Source of the DNA: CAYJLW01 sp964370965
GTDB lineage: Bacteria > Actinomycetota > Acidimicrobiia > UBA2766
Assembly (NCBI GenBank): GCA_964370965.1
Contig: CAYJLW010000014.1
Span: 5,688-69,687, forward strand
Length of the DNA stretch: 64,000 bases
Direction of reading: 5' to 3'
Shown here: positions 9,187 through 19,453 of the stretch, one piece after another
How positions within the stretch are numbered: the stretch's first letter is position 1
How the letters are laid out: every line of letters starts with the position of its first letter
Notes under the pieces: generated by a model
The model's database searches: none
What the model was told of the DNA's origin: nothing
The model's input: the letters and a program-made list of their open reading frames with translations, nothing else
Made by a program: the position numbers and the translations under genes

Positions 9187-10260
9187 TCAGACGGTCGTCT
9201 GGGGGTGGTCCGCCCGGGCGCGGCGGGCCTCCACCGTCCGGGTCACGGCCAGGAGCCGCTCCCATCGCCGGACGTCCGCGGCGTCGAGGATCGTGTGGTC
9301 GTTCTCGTCCGTGGAGCGCGTGCGCAGGAAGTCCTCCGAGCTCATGCCGTGGCGGGCCTCGAGCTCGGCGAGGGGCGTGGCGGTGTTGACGGGGATGGCG
9401 CGGTGACCCCCCTCGATGCGCCCCTTCCAGTCCGACGCGGCGGCGACGGCCGCTGTCATCTCGGCCCGGCGCCGACCGGCCCGCGTGGCTCCCGTCCCGG
9501 AGCCCGCGTCCTCGGGGGCCTCCGCCCCCGACATCTGGGCAGCGATCGCCTCGCGCAGCATCGTGAGGGCGGCAGCGTGGATCTGACTTGCCCGGCTCTG
9601 CGTGACGCCGAGGAACTCGCCGATCTCGGTCATCTGCATGCCCTCCACGTAGTAGAGCGCGATGACGGTGCGGGCCTGCTCGGGCAGGCAGTGGACGGCG
9701 TCGGCGAGGTAGCCGGACAGCTCCTTGCGCTCGAGGACGTCGTCGGGTGTCGGGAGGGAGTCCGTGAGGGCGTCCCCGACGGTGTCCGAGTCCTCGTCGT
9801 CGTCACCGAGGGTCTTGTCGAGGGCGTAGACGACGGAGGCCGACACGGCCTGGTCGACCTCGCGGAGTCTCTGCACCGACATGTCCGTCTCGGCGGCGAG
9901 CTCCTCGTCGGTCGGCGTGCGGGCCAGGGAGGCGGCGAGCGCCGTGCGGGCGGCCTCGATCCGCCGGGCGGCGGCCCGGAGGGAGCGGGGTGCCCAGTCG
10001 AGACTGCGGAGGTGGTCGATGATCGCACCCCGTATGCGCTCCGCCACGTAGGCCTGGAACCGGACTCCCCGTGTCGGGTCGTAGCGCCGGGCGGCTTCGA
10101 CGAGGCCGAGGTAGCCCGCAGAGACGAGGTCGTCGAGCTCGACATGACGGGGAAGGCGGGCGGCCACCTGTGAGGCGATCTGGCGTACGAGCGCCTGGTA
10201 CGCCTCGAGATCCCTCTCGAGGTCAGCCTGTGAGTGCTGTGCTCCCTGCAGCGGCTGCAT
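9187..10260 (-). CDS. FliA/WhiG-type sigma factor with C-terminal extension
   Basis: Sigma-28-class RNA polymerase sigma factor. Region 2 (about residues 20-90) includes DDLVSAGYLGLVEAARRYDP and RGAIIDHLRSLDWAPRSLR, diagnostic of the FliA/WhiG group. Region 3 follows (TPTDEELAAETDMSVQRLRE), then region 4 (about 185-240) with ALYYVEGMQMTEIGEFLGV and the helix-turn-helix TQSRASQIHAAAL. Ordinary members end about there (240-280 residues). This one continues about 110 residues with a Trp/His-containing tail of no recognised family. No flagellar genes are visible nearby, so a WhiG-like developmental or stress role is as likely as motility. It is divergent from the ECF sigma gene at 10512, across a 250-nt interval. 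Confidence 0.85.
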   Translation of the reverse strand: MQPLQGAQHSQADLERDLEAYQALVRQIASQVAARLPRHVELDDLVSAGYLGLVEAARRYDPTRGVRFQAYVAERIRGAIIDHLRSLDWAPRSLRAAARRIEAARTALAASLARTPTDEELAAETDMSVQRLREVDQAVSASVVYALDKTLGDDDEDSDTVGDALTDSLPTPDDVLERKELSGYLADAVHCLPEQARTVIALYYVEGMQMTEIGEFLGVTQSRASQIHAAALTMLREAIAAQMSGAEAPEDAGSGTGATRAGRRRAEMTAAVAAASDWKGRIEGGHRAIPVNTATPLAELEARHGMSSEDFLRTRSTDENDHTILDAADVRRWERLLAVTRTVEARRARADHPQTTV

Positions 10261-10479
10261 CCAAGTCCCTTTGTCCGTCCCGGTGGTGATGCCGGGCTGT
10301 TCCCTGTGCTCGTTCTTGTCGGCGGAACGGGCCTCGGCACTGCATGGGGTTGACGACCTGTTGTGGAGCCCGGCACGGGATGGGTCTCGCGGCCCACTAC
10401 TGGGTCGGCGGGTTCAAGGCCTCGTGTCGGGCGTGTCCTCGCCCGGCGGGAAGGGACGGCTGATAGTGTGCGGGCCTCC

Positions 10480-10507
10480 GGGAATCAACTCGGGCCCGCC
10501 AGAGGTT
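10480..10507 (+). promoter_or_regulatory. Candidate SigR-type autoregulatory promoter
   Basis: GGGAAT (10480-10485) and GTT (10505-10507) are separated by 19 nt, close to the GGGAAT-N18-GTT consensus of SigR-family ECF sigma factors. It sits immediately ahead of the SigR-like gene, the expected autoregulatory place. A second, housekeeping-like TAGTGT box lies at 10464-10469. Confidence 0.5.
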
Positions 10508-10511
10508 GGAC

Positions 10512-11081
10512 GTGGCAGACAAGTCCGAATTCGCAGCACTCGCGATGCCGTACACGTCGGCTCTGTACTCCGCTGCCCTGCGAATGACCCGCAACCCGAG
10601 TGACGCGGAGGACCTCGTGCAGGAGACGTACCTCAAGGCGTACCGGGCCTTTGCGCAGTTCGAGGCGGGAACGAACCTGAAGGCCTGGCTCTACCGCATT
10701 CTCACGAACACCTTCATCAACACGTACCGGGCGAAGAAGCGCAGCCCGGACGAGGTCGACCTCGAAGACGTCGAGGATCTGTACCTCTACCGCCGTCTCG
10801 GCTCCGGCGACACGGCGCGCATCAGCCGTTCCGCCGAGGCCGAGGTGCTCGAAGCCATCCCCGAGGCCGCCGTGCGCGACGCCGTCGACGCCCTGCCGGA
10901 GCGCTTCCGCATCCCGGTTCTCCTCGCCGACGTCGAGGGCTTCTCGTACAAGGAGATCGCCGAGATCATGGACGTGCCGATAGGCACCGTGATGAGCCGC
11001 CTGCACAGGGGCCGTCGGGCCCTACAGAAGCGTCTGCACGATTTCGCCCTCGAAAGGGGATACGTGGGGGGAACGTCATGA
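10512..11081 (+). CDS. sigR: ECF sigma factor, SigR/SigH (redox) type
   Basis: ECF sigma factor of 189 residues. Region 2 contains RNPSDAEDLVQETYLKAYRA and LKAWLYRILTNTFINTYR; region 4 contains EGFSYKEIAEIMDVPIGTVM followed by SRLHRGRRAL. The 'NTYRAKKR' signature and the immediately downstream small zinc-binding anti-sigma protein match the SigR-RsrA (ECF12) thiol-stress module of actinobacteria. The GTG at 10512 is chosen over the TTG at 10506 because AGAGG lies 6 nt before it. A GGGAAT-N19-GTT promoter-like pair ends just upstream, suggesting positive autoregulation and a nearly leaderless message. Confidence 0.9.
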   Translation: MADKSEFAALAMPYTSALYSAALRMTRNPSDAEDLVQETYLKAYRAFAQFEAGTNLKAWLYRILTNTFINTYRAKKRSPDEVDLEDVEDLYLYRRLGSGDTARISRSAEAEVLEAIPEAAVRDAVDALPERFRIPVLLADVEGFSYKEIAEIMDVPIGTVMSRLHRGRRALQKRLHDFALERGYVGGTS

Positions 11082-11093
11082 CGAGGGGTTCCG

Positions 11094-11312
11094 ATGGACT
11101 GCGGTGACTGCGCCTCGCAACTGTTCGTGTACATCGACGAGGAGATGAGCTACCTGCAACGTGTGCGGGTGAGTCGTCACCTCCGTCGGTGTCCGCCTTG
11201 CGAGGACGCCTTCACCTTCGAGGTCGAGTTGCGTCGCTCCATCCGCCGGGCCTGTTGTGAGGATGCCCCTCCGGAGCTCAACGAGCGCATCCAGCGCGCC
11301 CTCGACGACTGA
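11094..11312 (+). CDS. RsrA-like zinc-binding anti-sigma factor
   Basis: A 72-residue zinc-binding anti-sigma protein. It starts MDCGDCASQLFVYIDEEMS, has the H-x3-C-x2-C metal motif in HLRRCPPC (about residues 32-39), and ends with an adjacent cysteine pair RRACCEDAPPEL like that in RsrA. In the SigR-RsrA system, disulfide formation expels zinc and releases the sigma factor. The gene starts 12 nt after the sigma stop, so co-expression is expected. It is somewhat shorter than Streptomyces RsrA (about 105), lacking N- and C-terminal extensions but keeping all expected metal and thiol residues. Confidence 0.85.
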   Translation: MDCGDCASQLFVYIDEEMSYLQRVRVSRHLRRCPPCEDAFTFEVELRRSIRRACCEDAPPELNERIQRALDD

Positions 11313-11386
11313 AGGAACCGTTTCGGCGACCCCGCCGGGGGGCGGCTACTCTCGGAGCACCACTAGTCGACGACGAGGATCTCTCG

Positions 11387-11632
11387 ATGAAGACGCTGCG
11401 ACTCCTCGGCCGCTCCTTCACCCTCGCCTGCACGCTGTTGATCACCACGGCCGGGGTTGGCCTCGCCCAGGTGACGGGCGACAACTCGACCATCCCCGAG
11501 AATCCGCCGAAGAACTGGAGCGACCTGTACCTCGGGAAGCCGATCATGGCCGTGGCCGTCCTCCTCACGGTCGTCGTCGTCGTCGTCTACGCCGCCAAGA
11601 TGATCCGGATGCGCTACCCGCGCAGCTCGTGA
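11387..11632 (+). CDS. Small membrane protein of unknown function
   Basis: The 81-residue product starts with a signal-like hydrophobic segment (about residues 7-27, ending at GLAQ). A polar stretch containing ENPPKNWSDLYLGKP follows, then a second hydrophobic helix rich in valine (about 52-71) with a basic end. This is either a signal peptide plus one anchor or a two-helix protein. Its stop overlaps the GTG of the DUF2342 gene (GTGA), so the two are translationally coupled. A TACTCT box at 11346-11351 is a plausible -10. No family recognised. Confidence 0.7.
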   Translation: MKTLRLLGRSFTLACTLLITTAGVGLAQVTGDNSTIPENPPKNWSDLYLGKPIMAVAVLLTVVVVVVYAAKMIRMRYPRSS

Positions 11633-12750
11633 CCGACGCCGCGATCCCGCTCTCGGGCGCAGTCCCGGCACCCGACTCCCCCATCGACTGGCGCCTCGCG
11701 GAGCGCATCGCCGTGCGCGTCGCCGGGCGCACCGACTTCGAGCGGACGAGCGCCGGTTTCACGATGCCGGCCCAGTTCGCCGAGCTCACCGCCACAGCCC
11801 AGTCGCTCGTGGAGGACTACACCGGGCTCGTCTCCCGCAAGGGCCCGGCGCGGGCCGAGGTGATCGACCGGCCCGCCTGGATACGGGCGAACCTGGCCGG
11901 CTTCCGCCACCTCCTCGACCCCCTCACCGAACGGCTCGCCACGGCCGTCGGCGACGGCGGCCGCCCGGCCCGTGTCGGGCGCTCCGTCGGCCGCCGCCTC
12001 CTCGGTGTCGAGCTCGGCATGCTCCTCGGCTTTCTCGCGCAGCGCGTCCTCGGCCAGTACGACCTCCTCCTACCCGAGGACGACGACGGTGGTGTCGTCT
12101 ACTACGTGGGGCCGAACATCGCCGCCCTGGAGCGTCGTTTCGGCTTCTCGCCCCGGGACTTCCGGCTCTGGATCGCCCTCCACGAGGTCACCCATCGCAC
12201 GCAGTTCACGGCTGTCGACTGGATGCGCCCGTACTTCCTCGGCCTCGTCGACGGCATGCTCGCCTCCGTCGATCCCGACCCGCGACGCCTGGTGGAGGCC
12301 GTCACGGAGGCGGTGGAGAGGATGCGCCAGAACCGGTCCCGAACCCGCGACGGAGAGCCCGGCGACGCCGGTCTCGTCGGCCTCCTCGCGACGCCGGAAC
12401 AGCGTGAGAGCCTCGCCCGGGTGCAGGCCCTCATGACCCTGCTCGAGGGGCACGGCAACGTCGTCATGGACGACATCGGCGCCGAGCACGTCCAGGGTCA
12501 GGCGACGATGTCCGAGACGCTGCGGCGTCGCCGCCGCCAAGGCGGCCTCGCCCGCCTCGTGTTCCGGCTCGTGGGCATGGAGATGAAGCTCCGCCAGTAC
12601 GAGGAGGGCGAGCGCTTCATCAAGGCCGTCGAGGAGCGGGTCGGTATCAAGGGCGTGGACGCGGCGTGGCGCTCTCCCGAGGACCTGCCCACTCTCGAGG
12701 AGATCCGCACGGACGCCGGCGCGTGGATCGCACGCGTGTATCCGGGGTAG
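11629..12750 (+). CDS. DUF2342-family zinc-dependent metalloprotease-like protein
   Basis: The 373-residue product belongs to the actinobacterial DUF2342 family, sometimes labelled coenzyme F420 biosynthesis-associated. The central HExxH metal motif is present in IALHEVTHRTQFTAVDWMRP (about residue 185), typical of zincins. Other landmarks are LGVELGMLLGFLAQRVLGQY (about 125) and VYYVGPNIAALERRFGF (about 155). An association with F420 comes only from co-occurrence in this family; no F420 gene is seen here. The GTG start overlaps the preceding stop by 4 nt. tilS follows within 7 nt, the usual actinobacterial neighbourhood for this family. Confidence 0.85.
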   Translation: MTDAAIPLSGAVPAPDSPIDWRLAERIAVRVAGRTDFERTSAGFTMPAQFAELTATAQSLVEDYTGLVSRKGPARAEVIDRPAWIRANLAGFRHLLDPLTERLATAVGDGGRPARVGRSVGRRLLGVELGMLLGFLAQRVLGQYDLLLPEDDDGGVVYYVGPNIAALERRFGFSPRDFRLWIALHEVTHRTQFTAVDWMRPYFLGLVDGMLASVDPDPRRLVEAVTEAVERMRQNRSRTRDGEPGDAGLVGLLATPEQRESLARVQALMTLLEGHGNVVMDDIGAEHVQGQATMSETLRRRRRQGGLARLVFRLVGMEMKLRQYEEGERFIKAVEERVGIKGVDAAWRSPEDLPTLEEIRTDAGAWIARVYPG

Positions 12751-12757
12751 GTCGCGC

Positions 12758-13780
12758 GTGGGGCTTCCCGAAGACGTCCGCGCCTGGATCGAGGACAGGA
12801 ACCTCATCCGCGGCCGCGGCCGCGACCGCGTAGGTGTCGCCTATTCGGGCGGGCCCGACTCCCTGGGGCTGCTCTGCGTTCTCGCCGAGTCCCGGATCGC
12901 CTCCCTGCTGGTCGGTCTCCATGTGGACCACGGTCTGCACGACGCCTCCGCGACGGCGGCCGACGAGGCGCTCACGCTCGCCGCCAGGGCGGGTGTTGCG
13001 GCTGTCGCCGTGCGTGTCCGGGTGCCCGCCGACGGCCACGGCGTGGAGGCGGCCGCCCGGACCGCCCGATACGCCGCTCTCGAGAAGCTCGCCGCTGACC
13101 TCTCCCTCGACGTCGTCGCCACCGCGCACACCGCCGATGACAGGGCCGAGACGCTCCTCCTCAACCTCCTGCGGGGAGCCGGTCTCGACGGTCTGTCGAG
13201 CCTGCGTCCCCGCCGCGACATGTTCGTGCGGCCGCTGCTCGGTGTGCGACGGGCCGCTGTGCGGTCGTGGTTGGACGGGCGGGGATTGCAGCCGCTCGCC
13301 GACCCCGCCAACGCCGACCCCGCCTTCGCCCGAAACCGGCTGCGGGCGGATCTCGTGCCCGTGATCGAGCGTCTCGCGCCTGGGTCCGTGGGACGCATCG
13401 CGGCCACAGCGGATCTCCTCGACGACGAGCGGGCCCTTCTGGACGATCTTGCCGGGGCGGAGACCGGCCATGTCGTGGAGGTCGGCCCCGACCGCGCGTC
13501 CCTCGACCTCGCCCGCCTCCGGGAGCTCCCGGCGGCGCTGGCCCGCCGGGTCGTGCGGTCCGCCCTGCGCCCCCTCCTCGGCGGCCAGCCCCCGTCCGGG
13601 GCGGCGGTCGAGGTCGTGCTCTCCGGCCGGGGCGGCTCTCTGGCGGGAAGCTCGCTGGCGTCGCGCCTGGAGGACGGCCACGTCGTGGTGTTCACCCCTC
13701 CGCCCCGTCGCAGCCGGCCGTCGCCGGCGCGCGGCACCCTCGCTCCTGCCGGTCCCGACGGGGTCGAGGACCAGCCGTGA
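12758..13780 (+). CDS. tilS: tRNA(Ile)-lysidine synthase
   Basis: TilS attaches lysine to C34 of the CAU-anticodon isoleucine tRNA using ATP, converting it to an AUA reader. The N-type ATP-pyrophosphatase P-loop is visible as AYSGGPDSLGLL (about residue 27). Downstream blocks include LHVDHGLHDAS and ATAHTADDRAETLLLNLLRG, typical of the family, then RPLLGVRRAAVRSWL. The protein has 340 residues, the shorter actinobacterial form without an extended C-terminal domain. It starts with GTG 7 nt after the DUF2342 gene, and its stop overlaps the hpt start (GTGA). Confidence 0.95.
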   Translation: MGLPEDVRAWIEDRNLIRGRGRDRVGVAYSGGPDSLGLLCVLAESRIASLLVGLHVDHGLHDASATAADEALTLAARAGVAAVAVRVRVPADGHGVEAAARTARYAALEKLAADLSLDVVATAHTADDRAETLLLNLLRGAGLDGLSSLRPRRDMFVRPLLGVRRAAVRSWLDGRGLQPLADPANADPAFARNRLRADLVPVIERLAPGSVGRIAATADLLDDERALLDDLAGAETGHVVEVGPDRASLDLARLRELPAALARRVVRSALRPLLGGQPPSGAAVEVVLSGRGGSLAGSSLASRLEDGHVVVFTPPPRRSRPSPARGTLAPAGPDGVEDQP

Positions 13781-14316
13781 GGGGCCAGGAGCCCGGCCCG
13801 CGGCCGGGGCGCGTCGTCCTCGACGCCGGAGAGATCCGGGGCCGCATCAGAGAGATGGGCGCCGAGATAACGTCCGACTACGCCGGCAAGCCGCCCTTGC
13901 TCGTAGGCGTTCTGAGGGGAGCGTTCATCCTCATGGCCGACCTCGCCCGTGAGATCCGCCTCCCGCTCGCCTTCGACTTCATGGCGGTGGCGTCCTATGG
14001 GGCGGCCACGCAGACGTCCGGGGTCGTGCGCATCATCAAGGACCTCGACACGGAGCTCGAGGGCCGTCACGTCCTCATCGTGGAGGACATCATCGACTCG
14101 GGCCTCACTCTCCACTACCTCCTGCGGAACCTGCAGATGCGCAACCCGGCCTCACTCGAGGTCTGCGCCCTCCTCGTGAAGGAGGGCCAGCAGCGCCTCT
14201 CGCTCCCCATCCGCTACGTGGGGTTCCGCATCGAAGCCGACTTCGTCGTGGGCTACGGCCTCGACTACGCGGGCCGTTTCCGCAATCTCGGACACGTCGC
14301 CGTGCTCGAGCAGTAG
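13777..14316 (+). CDS. hpt: Hypoxanthine phosphoribosyltransferase
   Basis: A 179-residue purine-salvage enzyme that converts hypoxanthine/guanine plus PRPP to IMP/GMP. The PRPP-binding motif HVLIVEDIIDSGLTLHYLLR is at about residues 89-108. PPLLVGVLRGAFILMADLAR (loop I) and VGFRIEADFVVGYGLDY (base-contacting C-terminus) are also present. The GTG at 13777 overlaps the tilS stop by 4 nt. tilS-hpt-ftsH is a very widely conserved bacterial order. Confidence 0.96.
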   Translation: MRGQEPGPRPGRVVLDAGEIRGRIREMGAEITSDYAGKPPLLVGVLRGAFILMADLAREIRLPLAFDFMAVASYGAATQTSGVVRIIKDLDTELEGRHVLIVEDIIDSGLTLHYLLRNLQMRNPASLEVCALLVKEGQQRLSLPIRYVGFRIEADFVVGYGLDYAGRFRNLGHVAVLEQ

Positions 14317-14504
14317 GGGACCGGCTTCCCTCCCCGAGGCCGGGGAGGCGGCGCATCTCCTCGGGGCCGGCAGAGGGCCGCCGATCTCGGGACGGTTGTC
14401 GTGTCGTGACCAAGGAGGGCGCACCGTGTCGCCCCACGGGCGGGCCACGGCCGATCCCGGCAGGCGGAGATCCTCCGGGTGATACAGTCACGGCTCCCGT
14501 CCGT

Positions 14505-16514
<2,010 letters not shown>

Positions 16515-17116
16515 GGTCACGGCCGCGATCCCGATCGCGCGCCAGATCGACACGGAGGCCATCGAGGACGCCGTCCGCGAGATCCTCGTCGCCGTCGGCG
16601 AGGACCCCGAGCGTGACGGCCTGCAGCGCACGCCCCGGCGCGTGGCAGAGATGTACGCGGAGCTGTTCTCCGGCCTGCAGGAGGACCCTGGGGAGGCCCT
16701 CGAGGTGGTCTTCGAGGCCGGCCACGACGAGATCGTGATGGTGCGCGACATAGCGTTCCATTCGCTCTGCGAGCACCATCTGATGCCCTTCGCCGGCAAG
16801 GCCCATGTGGCCTACCTCCCGAACGAGCGGGGCCAGATCACGGGCATCTCCAAGCTCGCCCGCCTGGTCGACGCTCTCGCCCGGAGGCCGCAGGTGCAGG
16901 AGCGGCTCACGACCGACGTCGCGGACATCCTGATGAAGCGTCTCGACGCCCGCGGCTCGTTCGTCGTCATCGAGGCCGAGCACATGTGCATGTCCATGCG
17001 GGGTGTGCGCAAGCCCGGGGCGATCACGGTGACTTCGGCGATCCGGGGCGCCTTCAAGTCCGACCCCGCCACGCGAGCCGAAGCGATGGCCCTCCTGCAA
17101 CGCCCGCTCTGACCCG

Positions 17117-17998
17117 GTGGGAACGTCAGGCGTGTGGGCATGCGGGCCGTTCCGGCTGTCCCTCGGACGCACCCTCGTGATGGGGATCGTGAACGTCACC
17201 CCGGACTCGTTCTCCGACGGGGGCCGCCACGCCGATCCCGGAGACGCCGTCGCCCATGGCGCGGCCCTGGCGGCGGCCGGGGCGGACATCGTGGACGTGG
17301 GCGGCGAGTCGACCCGCCCGGGTGCGCCGGCCGTTCCTCTCGACGAGGAGCTCCGGCGCGTGGAACCGGTGGTCGCCGCGCTCGCCGGGGAGGGTCTCTG
17401 CGTGTCCGTCGACACCCGGCACAGGCGCGTGGCCGAGGCCGCGATCGACGCGGGGGCGACGGTCGTCAACGACGTGAGCGCGGGGTGCTCCGATCCCGGC
17501 ATGCTGCCTCTCGTGGGCGCGAGGGGGTGCGGGGTCGTCCTCATGCACATGCGGGGCGAGCCCCGCACGATGCAGCAGGACCCCACCTACGCCGACGTCG
17601 TGGAGGATGTGCGCGGCTTCCTCGGCGACAGGGCGCAGGCCGCCCGGGAGGCCGGCTGTACCCACGAGGCGGTGGCCGTCGATCCCGGGATCGGCTTCGG
17701 CAAGACCCTCGCGCACAACCTCGCTCTCCTCGCCGCTGTCCCGCGCCTCGCCGACCTCGGGTACCCGGTCCTGGTCGGAGCGTCCCGCAAGTCGATGTTC
17801 GGACGCCTCCTCGGACTCCCCGTCGGTCAACGCGTCGCACCCAGCGTGGCCGTGGCGGCCTGGTCTGTGCTGGCCGGGGCGTCGGTCGTCCGCGTCCATG
17901 ACGTGGCCGAGACGGTGCAGGCCGTGCGCGTCGCGGACGCCGTCCTGGGAGTGCGGACGACAAGTTCACGCAGGGGTTCGCGAATCTCGAGGACGTGA
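17117..17998 (+). CDS. folP: Dihydropteroate synthase
   Basis: Condenses p-aminobenzoate with 6-hydroxymethyl-dihydropterin pyrophosphate; the sulfonamide target. The 293-residue TIM barrel shows all signature blocks: MGIVNVTPDSFSDGG (about residue 22), VDVGGESTRPGA, VSVDTRHRRVAEAA, VVNDVSAG, VAVDPGIGFGKTLAHN, and LVGASRKSMFGRLLG with the substrate-binding SRKS. The GTG start is 4 nt after the folE stop. It belongs to the folate run folE-folP-(phosphatase-like)-folB-folK. Confidence 0.96.
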   Translation: MGTSGVWACGPFRLSLGRTLVMGIVNVTPDSFSDGGRHADPGDAVAHGAALAAAGADIVDVGGESTRPGAPAVPLDEELRRVEPVVAALAGEGLCVSVDTRHRRVAEAAIDAGATVVNDVSAGCSDPGMLPLVGARGCGVVLMHMRGEPRTMQQDPTYADVVEDVRGFLGDRAQAAREAGCTHEAVAVDPGIGFGKTLAHNLALLAAVPRLADLGYPVLVGASRKSMFGRLLGLPVGQRVAPSVAVAAWSVLAGASVVRVHDVAETVQAVRVADAVLGVRTTSSRRGSRISRT

Positions 17999-18075
17999 CG
18001 AGCCAGATCCTGGACATCCTTCGAGCGCGGTGAGCCTGAGCGGCGGATTTGACCTCCTTGGTATGGTCGGGCCGG

Positions 18076-18594
18076 ATGATCGGACTGCAACCCCGCGAGC
18101 TCACCTGGATCCTGCCCCGGCGCCTGGCGATCGGCGAACGCCCCGGCGGCTACGGCCGCAACCATCGCCGCATCCGCCGCGAGGAGGAGATCGGCTGGCT
18201 GAGTCGCCAGGGGTTCACGGCGATCGTGTCCTTCCTGCCGTCCACGCAGAACATGGCCGCCTATCGCGATGCCGGCCTGCGGGCCTGGCACCTGCCTCTG
18301 CAGGCAGGTGAGGTCGCCGAACGGCTCCCCGAGGCCTTCGCCCTCCTCGACACCCTTGTGCGCGAGGACGGCGCCAAGGTCTTCGCCCACGTCGACGACG
18401 TCGACGACACCCTCACGGGTATCTGCGGGGCCTATCTCCTGTACCTGCGTGTGGTCCCGAACCCGCCTTCGGCGGTGGCGTCGATCGAGGCCGTCACGCA
18501 ACGCCCCCTGGGGCCGCCCGGTCGCAGTCTGGTGCAGGCGACCGCCGTCCTGCTCGACGCCGGCTTCCCGCCGGACACGAACTCCGGGGGCTAG
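18076..18594 (+). CDS. Dual-specificity-phosphatase-like protein lacking catalytic residues
   Basis: The 172-residue product has the layout of a small protein-tyrosine/dual-specificity phosphatase: strand-helix elements (EEIGWLSRQGFTAIVSFLPS, YRDAGLRAWHLPL) leading to the place where the catalytic loop HCxxGxxR[ST]G should be. There the sequence is HVDDVDDTLTGICGAYLLYL (about 105-124). The histidine and the following helix fit, but the nucleophilic Cys is Val and the Arg is Asp, so it should be catalytically dead or metal-binding instead. It sits inside the folate operon between folP and folB. A TATGGT box at 18062-18067 lies 8 nt before the ATG, suggesting its own leaderless start. Fold assignment is inferred by pattern only. 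Confidence 0.6.
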   Translation: MIGLQPRELTWILPRRLAIGERPGGYGRNHRRIRREEEIGWLSRQGFTAIVSFLPSTQNMAAYRDAGLRAWHLPLQAGEVAERLPEAFALLDTLVREDGAKVFAHVDDVDDTLTGICGAYLLYLRVVPNPPSAVASIEAVTQRPLGPPGRSLVQATAVLLDAGFPPDTNSGG

Positions 18595-18598
18595 GCGC

Positions 18599-18955
18599 GT
18601 GGACCGCATCGAGATCCGCGGTCTCCGTGTGCTCGGCACCCACGGTGTCCTCCCCGAGGAGCAGGTCCGCCGCCAGCCTTTCGTCCTCGATCTCACCGTC
18701 GGCCTCGACACCCGGGCGGCGGCGGCGTCTGATGACCTCTCCGACACCGTCGACTATGCCGGCCTCGCCGCTCGGGCCGCCGCCGTGGTGGAGCGGGAAC
18801 GACACCAACTCCTGGAACGGCTCGCCGACCGCGTGTGCTACGCGCTCCTGGAAGACCGCCGTGTCGACGAGATCACGGTCACAATCGCGAAGCCGCAGGC
18901 GCCCCTCGGCCTCGACGCCTACGCAGTCGCCGTCACGATCACCCGCCGGCGGTGA
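18599..18955 (+). CDS. folB: Dihydroneopterin aldolase
   Basis: Converts 7,8-dihydroneopterin to 6-hydroxymethyl-dihydropterin and glycolaldehyde. The 118-residue protein shows the family motifs GTHGVLPEEQVRRQPFVLDL (about residues 12-31), DDLSDTVDYAGLA, LLERLADRVCYALL and the conserved C-terminal lysine in ITVTIAKPQAPLG. The GTG start lies 4 nt after the preceding stop, and its TGA overlaps the folK GTG. Confidence 0.94.
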   Translation: MDRIEIRGLRVLGTHGVLPEEQVRRQPFVLDLTVGLDTRAAAASDDLSDTVDYAGLAARAAAVVERERHQLLERLADRVCYALLEDRRVDEITVTIAKPQAPLGLDAYAVAVTITRRR

Positions 18956-19410
18956 CCTGCGACCTCGGACTCGGCTCGAATGTCGGCGACCGCCTCGCAC
19001 GTCTACAGGCGGCCGTGGACGGCCTGCGCTCCCAGCCAGGTGTGGACGTCGTCGCCGTCTCCGGGGTGTACGAAACCGACCCGGTGGGTGGCCCGCCCCA
19101 GGGCCCTTACCTGAACGCCGCCGTGCGCATCGAGACCTCACTTGCCCCTCGGGACCTCCTGCGTGTGGCCCGGGCCTTGGAGGAGGCGGCGGGGCGCGTC
19201 CGCGAGGCGCGGTGGGGGCCACGCACCCTCGACGTCGACCTCTTGCGCTGCGGCGACGTCCCCTGCGAACAGGCCGACCTGGTCCTTCCCCACCCCCGCA
19301 TGCACGAACGCCCCTTCGTCCTCGTCCCTCTGGCCGACGTCGACCCGGACGTCGACCTCTCCGGGACCACGACCGAAGGCGTCCACAGGACCGACCTCGT
19401 CCTGCGATAG
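18952..19410 (+). CDS. folK: 2-amino-4-hydroxy-6-hydroxymethyldihydropteridine pyrophosphokinase
   Basis: HPPK transfers pyrophosphate from ATP to hydroxymethyl-dihydropterin, making the FolP substrate. The 152-residue protein begins directly with LGLGSNVGDRLARLQAAVD. The metal and catalytic motif GPRTLDVDLLRCGD lies near residue 85, and LPHPRMHERPFVLVPLADV near 105. The GTG at 18952 overlaps the folB stop by 4 nt. A strong hairpin follows the stop codon, marking the end of the folate transcript. Confidence 0.95.
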   Translation: MTCDLGLGSNVGDRLARLQAAVDGLRSQPGVDVVAVSGVYETDPVGGPPQGPYLNAAVRIETSLAPRDLLRVARALEEAAGRVREARWGPRTLDVDLLRCGDVPCEQADLVLPHPRMHERPFVLVPLADVDPDVDLSGTTTEGVHRTDLVLR

Positions 19411-19437
19411 GGGGGAGCCCGCCCCCCCGTGAGGGGG
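19411..19437 (+). terminator. Hairpin after folK
   Basis: Alternating G-run and C-run segments, GGGGGG-agcccg-CCCCCC with an overlapping CCCCC-gtga-GGGGG, directly after the folK stop. There is no T-tract. A TAGCCT box for the next gene follows at 19439-19444. Confidence 0.55.
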
Positions 19438-19453
19438 CTAGCCTGCGACGCCC

